Below, piece by piece: positions 9,015 to 17,940 of a DNA stretch of 64,000 nucleotides (within the stretch, counting starts at the first letter, position 1; each line of letters starts with the position of its first letter). Both the position numbers and the translations under genes were made by a program. The stretch is taken from assembly GCF_020091585.1 (NCBI RefSeq), contig NZ_CP083582.1, positions 1,550,001-1,614,000 of the forward strand, read 5' to 3'. Under the pieces are notes generated by a model, which searched no databases, was not told where the DNA came from, and was given only the letters and a program-made list of their open reading frames with translations. The stretch is from Kovacikia minuta CCNUW1 (lineage in GTDB: Bacteria > Cyanobacteriota > Cyanobacteriia > Leptolyngbyales > Leptolyngbyaceae).

Positions 9015-11262
9015 ATGACGACTGAGATTCCTCCTATTGACCTGGTTAATTGTCAGCAACAAGCGACTCAGTTTTTGTTGAATGGGGATTATAACCAGGC
9101 AGTCAATTACTACCAGCAGTTGTTTGAGGCAGAGCCGGAGGTCAAAGCACACTGCTGGTATCTGGGCCTGGCGCTACTTTTGCAAGGGCAAGAAGCCGAG
9201 GCGCAAACCACCTGGATGCTGGCAATGGTGGAGGGCAGTGGTGAGCAGATTAACCAGTGGACAGCGGAATTGGTCGGGATTTTGCTCTCGGAGGCGGAAC
9301 GGCGGGAGGACTTAACTGACCCTGCGATCGCCTGGGTGATTCGTCAGCATATTCGGGAAATTGCACCGGAGGATCTAACGAATCAGTTGCGCCTGCTTCA
9401 GCTCTCGACGGAACTGGAAACGGTTACCCCTGAGCAGATTGCAGATGAGGTTACTCACTCAGGAGTACTCTCGTTGCTGCGATCGGAGGAAATGCGGTTA
9501 ACCCTGGATCAGAATTTACTGCTGCGGGTATTAAAATGTCTATTTTCGTGTGCCCCCTTGGAGCCGGCGGTATTGGAGTTTGCCGAGGCATGTTTTCAAC
9601 ACAACCCTGATCCCACCCCATTTGTGGTTGCACTGATCGATCGGGCGATTGAAGTCGCAAACCTTCTGCGCTACCCGCTAGTGGGAGTTGAGTATGTAAA
9701 ACTCGGCTTGCAGATATATGTGGACGATCTCAACCTTCTGGCTCATCTGTCTTTCTTCTACCAATCTGCGGGTAAGCACGATCAAGCGATTGAGACTGCG
9801 CGCACTTTTTGTATATTAGCCAGGGAAGTGCATGAGCAGGTCTTCGGGTCCTTTCTCATGCTGCGAGCGTTGCTACGGGCGGGCGGCTACTGGAATACCA
9901 TCTTCCCCATTTTCGAAAATCAAGATGTCCTAATTGAAGAACTGGTTACATCTCAAGCAGAACCACTGGATCAAACGACCGTCCTTAAACTTTCCACCAG
10001 CCTCTTCTGCCAGCCTTACATCCGGGATTCACTGGTAAAAAATCGGCTAAATCAGAATAAATTAATGCAGCTGTGCCAATCGAGTGTGCAGGTCTATGAG
10101 AAGGAACGGTTTGACCGCTATCAGCAAGGATTGGCTAATAGACGAACCCACCGAGATCCGACAAAACCGCTCAGGATTGGCTATGTTTCATATTGCATGA
10201 GACGGCATTCGGTCGGTTGGTTGAGCCGCTGGTTGTTTCAGCACCATAACCGGGAACAGTTCCAGATTTATGGCTACTTTTGGAATGCCGAAACACCTGG
10301 GAAAGATCATTTACAACAGTGGTTTATTGAGCATGTTGATGAAGCACGTCTTGTTTGGGCGGGACAGTGGAGAAATTGCTGATCGCATCTTTGAAGATGA
10401 GATTGATATTTTGATCGAAATGGACAGTATTACAGCTGATATTATCTGCGAAGTGATCATGCTGAAACCTGCTCCGATACAAGTTACCTGGTTAGGGTGG
10501 GATGGCTCTGGCATTCCTTCGATTGACTACTGTATCGCTGACCCCTATGTTCTTCCAGACGGTGCTGAGGAACATTACGTCGAAAAAATTTGGCGGCTCC
10601 CCCAAACCTATCTAGCTGTGGATGGTTTTGAACTGGGCGTACCAACCCTGCGGCGGGAGGATTTGGGGATTCCAGAGGATGCGATCGTTTACTGGAGTGG
10701 TCAAAGTTCGTTTAAGCGATATCCGGAGACGGTACAAGCGCAACTGCAAATTATCAAAGCGGTTCCTAACAGCTACTTTTTGATTAAGGGGATTACGGAT
10801 GAAACCTCGATCCAGCAATTCTTTCTGCAAGTAGCAGCCGATCTTGGGGTGGAAGCCTCGCGGTTGCGTTTTCTACCGGATGTAGCTTTGGAAGCCGTTT
10901 ACCGAGCAAATTTGGCGATCGCCGATGTGGTGCTAGATACCTATCCCTACAATGGTGCAACCACGACGCTGGAAACCCTATGGATGGGAATCCCGTTAGT
11001 TACACGGGTGGGAGAACACTTTTCCAGTCGTAATAGCTACACAATGATGGTGAATGCAGGCATTACTGAGGGGATTGCTTGGAACAATGACGAATATATC
11101 GACTGGGGAATCCGCTTGGGGCAAGAGCCAGAACTCCGGAGAAATGTTGCCTGGAAATTATGGAAGTCCCGTCAAACAGCACCCTTGTGGAACGCGAAAA
11201 CATTCACGCAAGAAATGGAAAAAGCTTACCAACAAATGTGGCAGATCTATGTCAATACTTAA
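9015..11262 (+). pseudogene. TPR-GT41 (O-GlcNAc-transferase-like) protein, interrupted by one frameshift
   Basis: The first part (9015-~10364) encodes an N-terminal helical/TPR-like region (ATQFLLNGDYNQAVNYYQQL) and the start of the GT41 catalytic region (KPLRIGYVSYCMRRHSVGWL). The frame then stops at 10382, but the same protein continues in the next frame from SGEIADRIFEDEIDILIEMD through APIQVTWLGWDGSGIPSIDY and DVVLDTYPYNGATTTLETLW to 11262. Dropping one base near 10361-10366 (GGGACAGTGG) restores a ~748-residue protein, similar in class to the 4100-7648 enzyme without its methyltransferases. All GT41 motifs remain intact, so this is either a very recent mutation or a sequencing insertion. 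The methyltransferase gene that follows overlaps its end, as in an intact operon. Confidence 0.85.
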
Positions 11263-11791
11263 TTTACATATCGGTGGGCAAACGCCCCATCCCGATTGGA
11301 AAATTTTAGATGTTGAGCCACGTCCGGAGGTGGATTATGTTTCTAACGCGTCTGACCTGAGCCAGTTTGTCGATAACTCTGTTGATAAAATTTATGCCAG
11401 TCATGTGCTGGAACATTTTCACCACAGTCTCAATGACGAAGTACTCACGACTTTGAAGGAATGGCATCGGGTATTAAAGCCAGGGGGACATCTGCTGGTC
11501 AGCGTACCGGATCTACAAACCTTGTGTTGGTTGTTCCTGAATCCCAGATTTGAGGCGATCGAACGGCACAACATTATGTCTATCATGTTCGGGGGACAGC
11601 ACAACGTTTACGATGTGCATTATGTTGGGTTTGACTTTGAGATTTTGGGGATGTATTTGCAGACAGTCGGCTTTCATAAATATCGCCGCGTCCCGGAGTT
11701 TGGGTTGTTTGAAGACTGTAGCGGTATACGGATTTTGGATACGTTGATTAGCCTCAATGTGGTTGCCCAAAAGTCTGATGAAACCCTATGA
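11249..11791 (+). CDS. SAM-dependent methyltransferase (class I)
   Basis: A 180-residue protein starting MSILNLHIGGQTPHPDWKIL. It carries a methyltransferase core: LDVEPRPEVDYV, the SHVLEHF motif and RVLKPGGHLLVSVPD, which together match methyltransferase-11-type enzymes acting on small or sugar substrates. It overlaps the end of the GT41 gene by 14 bases and ends in an ATGA overlap with the following glycosyltransferase, so the three genes are translated as a unit. The second methyltransferase domain of the 4100-7648 protein is of the same type (SSHNLEHIY, VVKSGGFALITLPD), suggesting the two loci do the same chemistry with different gene fusions. A longer in-frame ORF from 11054 is not favoured because it would cover most of the GT41 end. 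Confidence 0.87.
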   Translation: MSILNLHIGGQTPHPDWKILDVEPRPEVDYVSNASDLSQFVDNSVDKIYASHVLEHFHHSLNDEVLTTLKEWHRVLKPGGHLLVSVPDLQTLCWLFLNPRFEAIERHNIMSIMFGGQHNVYDVHYVGFDFEILGMYLQTVGFHKYRRVPEFGLFEDCSGIRILDTLISLNVVAQKSDETL

Positions 11792-12954
11792 AGATCCTTA
11801 TTATTACGAATTTGTATCCTCCCCAAGTCCTGGGCGGGTATGAACGTTCCATTGCAGATTTTGCCCGGCTTCTCCAGCATCGCGGGCATGGGGTTCTCGT
11901 GCTGACGAGCGATACCCAGGAGCTATCGGGCAGTCATGTCAGTCCCTATCCAGATCCAGAGATCGATCGCTCCTTACTGTTGTGTGGGCAATGGCATCAG
12001 GAACGGGGACCCGAATGGCTCTCTCCTGAACAGATTGTTGAGATCAATCGCCAGAATAGCCAGACCTTGAGCAGACATTTGCAAATGTTTCAGCCTGACG
12101 TTTGTCTGCTGGGGAATGCAACCTTCTTGCAGGTGGAGCTTTTGGAGCAGGTGTTGGAGGCTCAGGTGCCGATCGCCCACTACGTGATGAATGAACAGCC
12201 TGGATACCCGCCTCCGCTGACTCCACAAAGTCCTCAATATCGTTACGTCACCTGTAGCGACTGGGTAACTCAAGTGCTACAGGAAAAGGGCTATCCCACA
12301 GAAACTGCCCAAACCATTTATCCGGGTGCGGCGGTTGAGGAGTTTTACCAGACAGAACTGCCGCCCCGCGACCAGTTGCGAATTGCCTATGCCAGTCTGG
12401 TGATGCACTATAAAGGCGCAGATGTGTTGGTGGAAGCGCTCTGTTTGCTGCATGCCGTTGGAATTGAATTTACGGCAACGATCGCAGGCAACACCCTGAC
12501 TCCTAAATTTGTGGAGGCATTGCAAAGTCTGATTGAATCGGAAGGGATGCAGGATCGGGTTACATTCCCAGGCGTGTTGTCCCGTCAGGAACTCAGCCAA
12601 CTCTACAAGACCCATAATGTACTGGCATTTCCTTCTCGGTTTCAGGAACCGTTTGGCATCAGTCAAGTAGAAGCAATGGCGGCAGGGCTAACGTTAATTA
12701 CCAGTGGTACGGGTGGAGCTGGAGAAATCGTTGAACATGGTCAGGATGGATTGCTGTTTGAGTCAGAAAATCCATTTGATCTGGCAGATGCTCTATCGTT
12801 TTTGGCTGCCAACCCAACCGAATGGGCAGCGATCGCCCAACGAGGACAACAAAAAGCCCTTACCCAGTTCAGCCAAACCAGAGCCGTCGAACAACTGGAG
12901 GCAGTTTTTCAAGCGCTGACGAAGGAAAGGCTAAAGGCTAAGGATAAAGGATAA
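11788..12954 (+). CDS. GT4-family glycosyltransferase
   Basis: 388 residues with a two-domain GT-B layout. The N-terminus MKILIITNLYPPQVLGGYER is the typical acceptor-binding start with the glycine loop, and the C-terminal donor domain shows FPSRFQEPFGISQVEAMAAG (E-x7-E motif) and SGTGGAGEIVEHGQDGLLF. It should transfer a nucleotide-activated hexose, in the cytosol, to a glycan or lipid acceptor. It starts within the stop of the methyltransferase gene (ATGA). The last ~8 residues (KERLKAKDKG) are encoded by an AAGGCTAAGGATAAAGGATAAA repeat, meaning an STRR element supplied the stop codon and the C-terminal end. Confidence 0.9.
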   Translation: MKILIITNLYPPQVLGGYERSIADFARLLQHRGHGVLVLTSDTQELSGSHVSPYPDPEIDRSLLLCGQWHQERGPEWLSPEQIVEINRQNSQTLSRHLQMFQPDVCLLGNATFLQVELLEQVLEAQVPIAHYVMNEQPGYPPPLTPQSPQYRYVTCSDWVTQVLQEKGYPTETAQTIYPGAAVEEFYQTELPPRDQLRIAYASLVMHYKGADVLVEALCLLHAVGIEFTATIAGNTLTPKFVEALQSLIESEGMQDRVTFPGVLSRQELSQLYKTHNVLAFPSRFQEPFGISQVEAMAAGLTLITSGTGGAGEIVEHGQDGLLFESENPFDLADALSFLAANPTEWAAIAQRGQQKALTQFSQTRAVEQLEAVFQALTKERLKAKDKG

Positions 12955-13184
12955 AAATTGTTCATTCCCCCATCCCAAATCTCTAGTCAATGCGATCTCC
13001 CCAACGCATTTGCCATGGGGGGTGCTCTCCCTCTCTCGTGTAGTGATTGTCTTGGGCAAGGGCAAAACATTCGGCAACCCATCTCTCGAAAAGAGCGGAG
13101 AATCATCGCCCGAATGATTTGCCTCTAGAAATTAACGATGTAACCGAGGCTTTTCAAGCAACTCTTTAAGTGTTGGCACTATCT

Positions 13185-13212
13185 TCTTCCCCACTCCCTA
13201 CTCCCCATCCTC
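13185..13212. repeat. STRR: CCCCACTCCCTACTCC-type
   Basis: Heptamer-like copies of ACTCCCT/ACTCCCC in the 266-base gap (12955-13220) between the GT4 gene and a convergent gene. Nothing else is recognised in that gap. Confidence 0.75.
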
Positions 13213-13220
13213 TAACCTGG

Positions 13221-13598
13221 TCACAAACCAACCAGTTCGCGGGTTTCAGAACTCGCCAGTTTTTGAGCGATCGCCAATTGCACTTCCAACTTGGCAACTG
13301 TAAACTCATTCCGCAGGCGTTCCAGTTGTGCCAAAGCATTTGCCTTCTGAGTAGAGAGGTTGTTCAGGTGATCCAGCATTTGCTCATAGGTTGCATCCTG
13401 CTGAAGCACCTGATAACGACGGGCTTTGCGCTGGTTATCGTTTTTTAACGCGGTTTCAAATGCAACAATCAGATCGGCATTGCCTTCCAAGCGGGCAAGC
13501 CGTTGGCGAATTTCTGCAATCTGAGAATCAATTTCGTTAACTGCTTGAGCAGCCTGGGCGATCGCACCAGGATACTGAGTGAGCCTAAGTTTCATCAT
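13221..13598 (-). CDS. Hypothetical coiled-coil protein, 125 aa
   Basis: Not a family I can name. The sequence is almost wholly helical with heptad-like patterns (AVNEIDSQIAEIRQRLARLE and STQKANALAQLERLRNEF), no signal peptide and no membrane segment. It begins MMKLRLTQYPG; either Met could be the start. Its start overlaps the end of the upstream gene (13585-13902) by 14 bases, so the two are co-translated. A protein of this kind may serve as a structural or scaffolding partner, but no function can be read. Confidence 0.7.
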   Translation of the reverse strand: MMKLRLTQYPGAIAQAAQAVNEIDSQIAEIRQRLARLEGNADLIVAFETALKNDNQRKARRYQVLQQDATYEQMLDHLNNLSTQKANALAQLERLRNEFTVAKLEVQLAIAQKLASSETRELVGL

Positions 13599-13902
13599 GA
13601 CTATCTCCCATCGATCGGTTGTCTGCCCGATCCCAGTAAGCTAACTGACGTGCCAAACCACTGTTTCCTTGCAGACAAATTTCGTAATTTTGAGGCAACA
13701 TTTGCCCTCGACGAAGCTGGAAGGTGTGCCCCATCACCGCCAGATATTGAGCGAACTTTTGGGCTTCAGTTAAGCGTTTAAAGCCCAAATAGCACTTTTC
13801 TCCTGCTGACTGCCGAAAGGGTGTTCGCACGACTAAAACCCTGGGCGAAAGATATTGACCGACCCGCCCTTTTTTAAGTGAAAAAAATTGACCAATTCTC
13901 AT
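13585..13902 (-). CDS. Hypothetical protein, 105 aa
   Basis: A basic small protein, MRIGQFFSLKKGRVGQYLSP, with a central segment AGEKCYLGFKRLTEAQKFAQ and a C-terminal RRGQMLPQNYEICLQGNSGL. I do not recognise a family. No signal peptide or membrane helix. It is first of a two-gene unit with the coiled-coil protein, whose start lies within its last codons. Coding support is the tight overlap with the next gene and an uninterrupted frame; the upstream region is a GGGGGG run directly before ATG rather than a clear ribosome site. Confidence 0.68.
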   Translation of the reverse strand: MRIGQFFSLKKGRVGQYLSPRVLVVRTPFRQSAGEKCYLGFKRLTEAQKFAQYLAVMGHTFQLRRGQMLPQNYEICLQGNSGLARQLAYWDRADNRSMGDSHDET

Positions 13903-14007
13903 AACCCCCCTTCCCCCTTAGATCTATCGTAGTCAACCCGCACAGCAAATGGGGGGTGGAAAACCGTCTTCTGTAAATAGGGTATGGGTTGTGGGGGTAG
14001 GTTTTTG

Positions 14008-14092
14008 AATTAAGAATTAAGAGTGGGGAGTTTTGAGTTTTGAGTTTTAATTTTTAAGTTTTGAGTTTTAAGTTTTAAGTTTTGCGTTTGAT
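14008..14092. repeat. STRR: TTTTGAGTTTTAAG-type
   Basis: Imperfect tandem TTTTGAG / TTTTAAG heptamers fill much of the gap between the 13902 and 14163 genes. The same family occurs at 15255-15300, 46465-46500, 49204-49306, 55478-55505 and inside the ABC gene at 56352-56381. Confidence 0.85.
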
Positions 14093-14162
14093 GAGCGGCA
14101 GATGGGGAGTGGAGGAAGGTTATGGCAATCTGACTCCTAATTTCTGGCTCCTGTCCTAAGGC

Positions 14163-14678
14163 TTAAATTGAGTCAGGATGAGGGCAGACGATTCGGTGCA
14201 TATCTAGACTGGGAGGGGCGATCGCGGTCTGACTCAGCAGGTTGTGGATTTGCCCTCGATGGTGGGTTTGATGGTTAAAAAAGTGTGCAATTAAAAGCCG
14301 CGCTGGATCGGTATGGCAATTTCCCTGATTGTTTTGGTAGCGCAGGGCTGTTGTCAAAAAGGAATCGGTTAAATGGGTAGCAAAGTTTTCAATGCGGGCA
14401 TCTTCTGCAACTCTAGCTGCTCTAAGCAGGTCAAAATTTTCGTACAAGATGGTATCCAATCCGGTTGAGGGAACTTCTTTGCCCTCAAACCGATCGAGCC
14501 AGATACGATCGCCCAGCAGAATGTGATTGAGTGTTCCGTGAATGCTTTTGAAAAATGCCTGCCGGATTTGCTTCCGCTCCCCATCGGTTAACCTGGCACA
14601 AGCATCGTAGAGTTTGCGGTTTGCCAGCGTGTTGTACTGTGCCAACAGTTGGAAGTGGGCAATTAAGGGGTTAGACAT
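14163..14678 (-). CDS. DinB-like four-helix metal-binding protein
   Basis: 171 residues, MSNPLIAHFQLLAQYNTLAN at the start. Helical bundle motifs include SIHGTLNHILLGDRIWLDRF and LLIAHFFNHQTHHRGQIH. The histidines of the NH-x-LxxD segment and of the HFFNHQTHHRGQ helix are the DinB/YfiT metal-ligand triad. Family knowledge: DinB-like proteins act as thiol-dependent S-transferases (bacillithiol, mycothiol or other thiols) or are of unknown function. It lies three bases downstream of the small gene at 14682, so they form one transcript. Confidence 0.9.
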   Translation of the reverse strand: MSNPLIAHFQLLAQYNTLANRKLYDACARLTDGERKQIRQAFFKSIHGTLNHILLGDRIWLDRFEGKEVPSTGLDTILYENFDLLRAARVAEDARIENFATHLTDSFLTTALRYQNNQGNCHTDPARLLIAHFFNHQTHHRGQIHNLLSQTAIAPPSLDMHRIVCPHPDSI

Positions 14679-14681
14679 GGG

Positions 14682-14978
14682 TTACCGATAGTACCGTTGC
14701 TCTAACCATAGTCTGACCTCCATTTCGGAACCGAAGCGAATCGATTGCCCAGTTTCGGGATCAAAAACCTGCCAGCTTGTTGTGTTTCCCTGGCGATCGA
14801 TGTTTTGCCAGACTTTTGGCTCATCATTGGGAGAAAAAAATTGTATGCAAATCTGCCCTAACCTCTGTAACCAACCCTGGGTGATAGGAAATGGAACGTT
14901 TGACGAATCAACAACCTTAGGGAAAAAGGCACGATTTTGGGAAGAAACCTGAGGGGGAATATTCATCACAGCAAGCAT
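14682..14978 (-). CDS. Small hypothetical protein upstream of DinB
   Basis: 98 residues; a shorter start (Met at 14966, MNIPPQVSS) is equally likely because neither has a clear ribosome site. The C-terminal two thirds look ordered: GWLQRLGQICIQFFSP, KVWQNIDRQGNTTSWQVFDP and MEVRLWLEQRYYR, a compact beta-rich domain found as a small conserved hypothetical in cyanobacteria (recognition by pattern, not by name). Only three bases separate it from the DinB-like gene, indicating an operon. Confidence 0.7.
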   Translation of the reverse strand: MLAVMNIPPQVSSQNRAFFPKVVDSSNVPFPITQGWLQRLGQICIQFFSPNDEPKVWQNIDRQGNTTSWQVFDPETGQSIRFGSEMEVRLWLEQRYYR

Positions 14979-15313
14979 TTCTGGTGTGAAAGGGGTGGAA
15001 ACGAACCTGTGATATTCACTTTGCTCGATTATTTCTGGCTAGAGAAGGTACAAATTCAGCGACCTTAACTAGTACAGTGACAAGTTTGGAAAACTGTTCT
15101 AGTAAAAATTCATCCAACTGTATCAGGACAGATTTTGAAAAAAGATAAAGGATATAAGGATGGAGGTTTGGAGGGGTTAGGAGCTAGGAGCTAGGGAGTC
15201 AGGAGGCGAGGAGACGCGGAGATACGGAGATTTCACAATCTTCAACCCCCACACCCCACAACTTAGAACTTAAAACTCAAAACTTAAAACTTAAAACTCT
15301 ACTCCTTTCTTCC
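14979..15313. other. Divergent intergenic region with repeats
   Basis: 335 bases between the small hypothetical (-) and the MocR-like gene (+). The second half carries GGAGCTAGGAGCTAGGGAGT-type repeats (15165-15230) and AACTTAAAACTCAAAAC-type STRR (15255-15300). No gene is seen; both promoters must lie here. Confidence 0.55.
15255..15300. repeat. STRR: ACTTAAAACTCAAAAC-type
   Basis: Tandem AACTTAAAACTC copies ending 14 bases before the ATG at 15314, so the repeat lies in the leader of the MocR-like gene. Confidence 0.85.
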
Positions 15314-16759
15314 ATGCAAATTCCCCTTGATCGGCAGGCAACAAAACCGATTTATCTGCAAATTCACGATCGCGTGCAACGTTTGATTATCTCAGGAGCG
15401 CTGCAACCCGGCGATCGTCTCCCTTCGGTGCGGGAGCTGGCGAAGGAAGCCCAGGTCAATAAATTAACGGTGATTGAGGCATACGGAGTGCTAGAGGCGG
15501 AGGGCTTGATCTATGCTCGCCAGGGAGCGGGGTACTTTGTCGCTTGTTGTCCGCCGCCGCCTGCGGTCACTACAACGTTTGCCCCTGCCCAAGATGTCAT
15601 CATTCCCCAACACCAGCACGAGTCGTTTTGTAAATCCTACATGACTTCCCTGCGGGCGCATCGGCAACCGGATGTGCTCGACTTTAGCAGCGGCTTTCCC
15701 CAGGCATTTGGCTTAGAAGATTTGCAGCGAATTGCCCGTCGCGCCATGAATCAGGTAGCAGATACGTTGTACAACTACGACACCCCCCAAGGACAGCAAA
15801 CCCTGCGCCAGCAGATCGTCCAATTGTTGATTCAAAGGGGTTTAGTGGTGTCTGCGGAGGATGTGATCATCACAACAGGCTCAATGCAAGGGGTCTCCCT
15901 GGCGATGCGCTACCATGTGCAGCCGGGGGACTGGGTCATTGTGGAAACCCCGACCTACCACGGGGCACTGGCAATTTTGGAAAACCTGGGGGCGCGGATC
16001 GTTGGTATTCCCATGACCCGTGAAGGGATGAATCTAGACCTGTTGGAGCAATATCTCAAAAGCCACCATCCAAAACTGATTTATACCGTCAGTACGCTCC
16101 ATAATCCGACCGGAATCACAACCTCTCTGGCGCACCGACAACGGTTGCTGGAGCTGGCACAGCATTACAATTGCCCGATTCTGGAAGATAATGCCTACGA
16201 AGGGTTAAGTTTTGAACCGCCACCTCCACCGATTAAGGCACTCGATCCGCAAGATACGGTAATTTACGTTGGCACGTTTTCCAAAACGCTGATGGCAGGG
16301 TTACGGATAGGCTATATGGTGGTAACAGGACGCCATCTCCAGCCCTTAATTGAGCAAAAGTTGATGGATGATTTGCATACGCCAACACCTTCTCAGGCGA
16401 TCGTAAGTGAATACCTGGCATCGGGGCACTACCGCCATCGGTTGCATCACTTGCGAACCTGGCACCTCCAGAGTAGGAACATGATGCTGCAAGCAATGGT
16501 AGACCATTTCCCGCAGGTAGCAACCTGGACAGTTCCGAGTGGTGGGTTGCTGTTGTGGGTGCAGTTGCCCGCTAATTTGCCCATCCAGGAAGTTTGTCAA
16601 ACTGTGCGGGAGCAGGGCGTTTTAGTCACTCCTGCCACTGCGTTTTTTCCCGATCGCCAGGGTTATAATGCAATGCGGCTAAATTTTTCCCATCCCCCCG
16701 ATGCGATCGCCTGGGGCATCTCGGTGCTTGGCAAAGAATTGAAGTCCTACGGGGGTTAG
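15314..16759 (+). CDS. MocR/PdxR-type PLP-dependent aminotransferase-like transcription factor
   Basis: Residues 1-75 are a GntR winged helix (YLQIHDRVQRLIISGALQPG, RLPSVRELAKEAQVN). Residues ~110-475 are a fold-type I aminotransferase: FSSGFPQAFG, YNYDTPQGQQTLRQQI, GSMQGVSLAMRY, the NPTG loop (LHNPTGITT), the DNAYEGL acidic motif and the PLP lysine in GTFSKTLMAGLRIG. This GntR-aminotransferase fusion defines MocR regulators, which use PLP or an amino-acid adduct as effector; some members are plain aminotransferases with a vestigial DNA-binding domain. No pyridoxine or amino-acid gene is adjacent, so its target is not readable. The start codon follows a repeat-rich leader without a strong ribosome site. 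Confidence 0.9.
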   Translation: MQIPLDRQATKPIYLQIHDRVQRLIISGALQPGDRLPSVRELAKEAQVNKLTVIEAYGVLEAEGLIYARQGAGYFVACCPPPPAVTTTFAPAQDVIIPQHQHESFCKSYMTSLRAHRQPDVLDFSSGFPQAFGLEDLQRIARRAMNQVADTLYNYDTPQGQQTLRQQIVQLLIQRGLVVSAEDVIITTGSMQGVSLAMRYHVQPGDWVIVETPTYHGALAILENLGARIVGIPMTREGMNLDLLEQYLKSHHPKLIYTVSTLHNPTGITTSLAHRQRLLELAQHYNCPILEDNAYEGLSFEPPPPPIKALDPQDTVIYVGTFSKTLMAGLRIGYMVVTGRHLQPLIEQKLMDDLHTPTPSQAIVSEYLASGHYRHRLHHLRTWHLQSRNMMLQAMVDHFPQVATWTVPSGGLLLWVQLPANLPIQEVCQTVREQGVLVTPATAFFPDRQGYNAMRLNFSHPPDAIAWGISVLGKELKSYGG

Positions 16760-16786
16760 GGAGTAGGGTTAGGGAGTAGATTAAAA

Positions 16787-16897
16787 ATGGAAAACATTGA
16801 TTGGATGAGTGTCATTCCGGCTGGATTTGCGATCGCCGTTCTCTTAGGTGGGTTGGTTATGCTTTTCAGCGGCATGTGGGAGGCACGGGATAAGTGA
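16787..16897 (+). CDS. 36-residue single-span membrane protein
   Basis: A short frame encodes a Met-Glu-Asn-Ile-Asp-Trp start, then one hydrophobic helix (VIPAGFAIAVLLGGLVML) and a charged tail WEARDK. The build is that of cyanobacterial photosynthetic or NDH-1 small subunits (single transmembrane helix, acidic N-terminus, charged C-terminus), and it contains an in-frame HIP1-like GCGATCGCC. I cannot assign it to a named subunit. It follows the MocR-like gene by 27 bases and is convergent with dam. Short length keeps confidence moderate. Confidence 0.6.
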   Translation: MENIDWMSVIPAGFAIAVLLGGLVMLFSGMWEARDK

Positions 16898-16927
16898 GGG
16901 GGAAGGGCGAAGGGGTTGTTAGACTTT

Positions 16928-16965
16928 TCTCTACTCCCTACTCCCTACTCCCCACTCCCCACTCT
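16928..16965. repeat. STRR: CTCCCTACTCCCCA-type, overlapping the dam 3' end
   Basis: Copies of ACTCCCT and ACTCCCC. The last residues of the Dam protein (RVGSGE) and its stop codon are encoded by this repeat read on the minus strand. Confidence 0.85.
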
Positions 16966-17790
16966 AAAGGAAGTAACCAAAACCTCGGTAATCTTCCCTC
17001 GCTTTCCAGCATTCGAATTAATTGCCCTGGATGCCAGAATCGTGTGAATTGGAAAATCCTGGTAGAGATTTCGAATAAATGGACAATCTGAGTTGGAAAG
17101 CATCACCTTTACCCCTCGCCCTGCCAGAACTTTAAAGACATCTCGTAGCTGGATTTGATCCTCTGTGCAGAACGAATAGCGGTTGTAGGATGTGAATTTA
17201 CTGGTAGCGCTGATTGGATGGTAGGGTGGGTCAAAATAAACAAAATCTTGGGGGCTTTTAGCCTCATCCAATATCGCTTCAAAGTGACCCACTTCGATTC
17301 GAGTAGACTGAAGAACCGTAGATACTGCACGCAGCAAATCTGGATCGCAGATTGTTGGGTTTTTATAACTACCCATTGGGACGTTAAATTGTCCTTTTGA
17401 GTTCTCTCGATATAGCCCGTTAAAGCACGTTTTGTTGAGATAAATGAGTCGGGCTGCTCGTTCTACAGGAGCGGCTTCTGTTTGCGATCGCACCCAGTAG
17501 TAATAATCGCTGGAGTGGTGGTTCTGGTGTTCCTGCAACTGCACAATCAACGTTTCAACCTGGTCCCTGACACAGAGATAGACATTCACCAACTCCGGAT
17601 TAATATCCATCAACTGCGATCTCGTTGGCAGAAGATGAAAAAAAATCGCTCCTCCGCCTAAAAAAGGTTCGTAGTACGTCGAAAACTGGTTCGGAAAAAA
17701 GGGAAGGTATTGCTGAATGAGTTGCCCTTTTCCACCTGCCCACTTTAAAAAAGGGCGGGGATAAACCGATTTCAGAAGCTGACTTTGCAT
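16945..17790 (-). CDS. Dam-type DNA adenine-N6 methyltransferase
   Basis: 281 residues. FLKWAGGK at 14-21 is the SAM-binding motif, EPFLGGGAIFFHL at 41-53 the second, and DPPY at 187-190 the catalytic motif; the order matches alpha-group Dam enzymes that methylate GATC. Family knowledge: cyanobacteria carry a solitary GATC methylase, and GATC is the core of the HIP1 octamer GCGATCGC that is abundant here. No cognate restriction enzyme gene is nearby, so it is an orphan methylase acting on chromosomal DNA. The final six residues come from an STRR repeat, replacing the natural end of the protein. Confidence 0.93.
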   Translation of the reverse strand: MQSQLLKSVYPRPFLKWAGGKGQLIQQYLPFFPNQFSTYYEPFLGGGAIFFHLLPTRSQLMDINPELVNVYLCVRDQVETLIVQLQEHQNHHSSDYYYWVRSQTEAAPVERAARLIYLNKTCFNGLYRENSKGQFNVPMGSYKNPTICDPDLLRAVSTVLQSTRIEVGHFEAILDEAKSPQDFVYFDPPYHPISATSKFTSYNRYSFCTEDQIQLRDVFKVLAGRGVKVMLSNSDCPFIRNLYQDFPIHTILASRAINSNAGKRGKITEVLVTSFRVGSGE

Positions 17791-17940
17791 GCATCCATCA
17801 TACGGGCGTTTTTTGGTACGGACGCATTAATTTGGGCCAGGAGGGAGGAGGAGGACTAAAAGAGTCTTGAATTCTAAACGTTGAGTTCTAAGCTCGACTT
17901 TAGTCAATTCAAAAGTCAATTCAAATTTTAAACCACCCAA

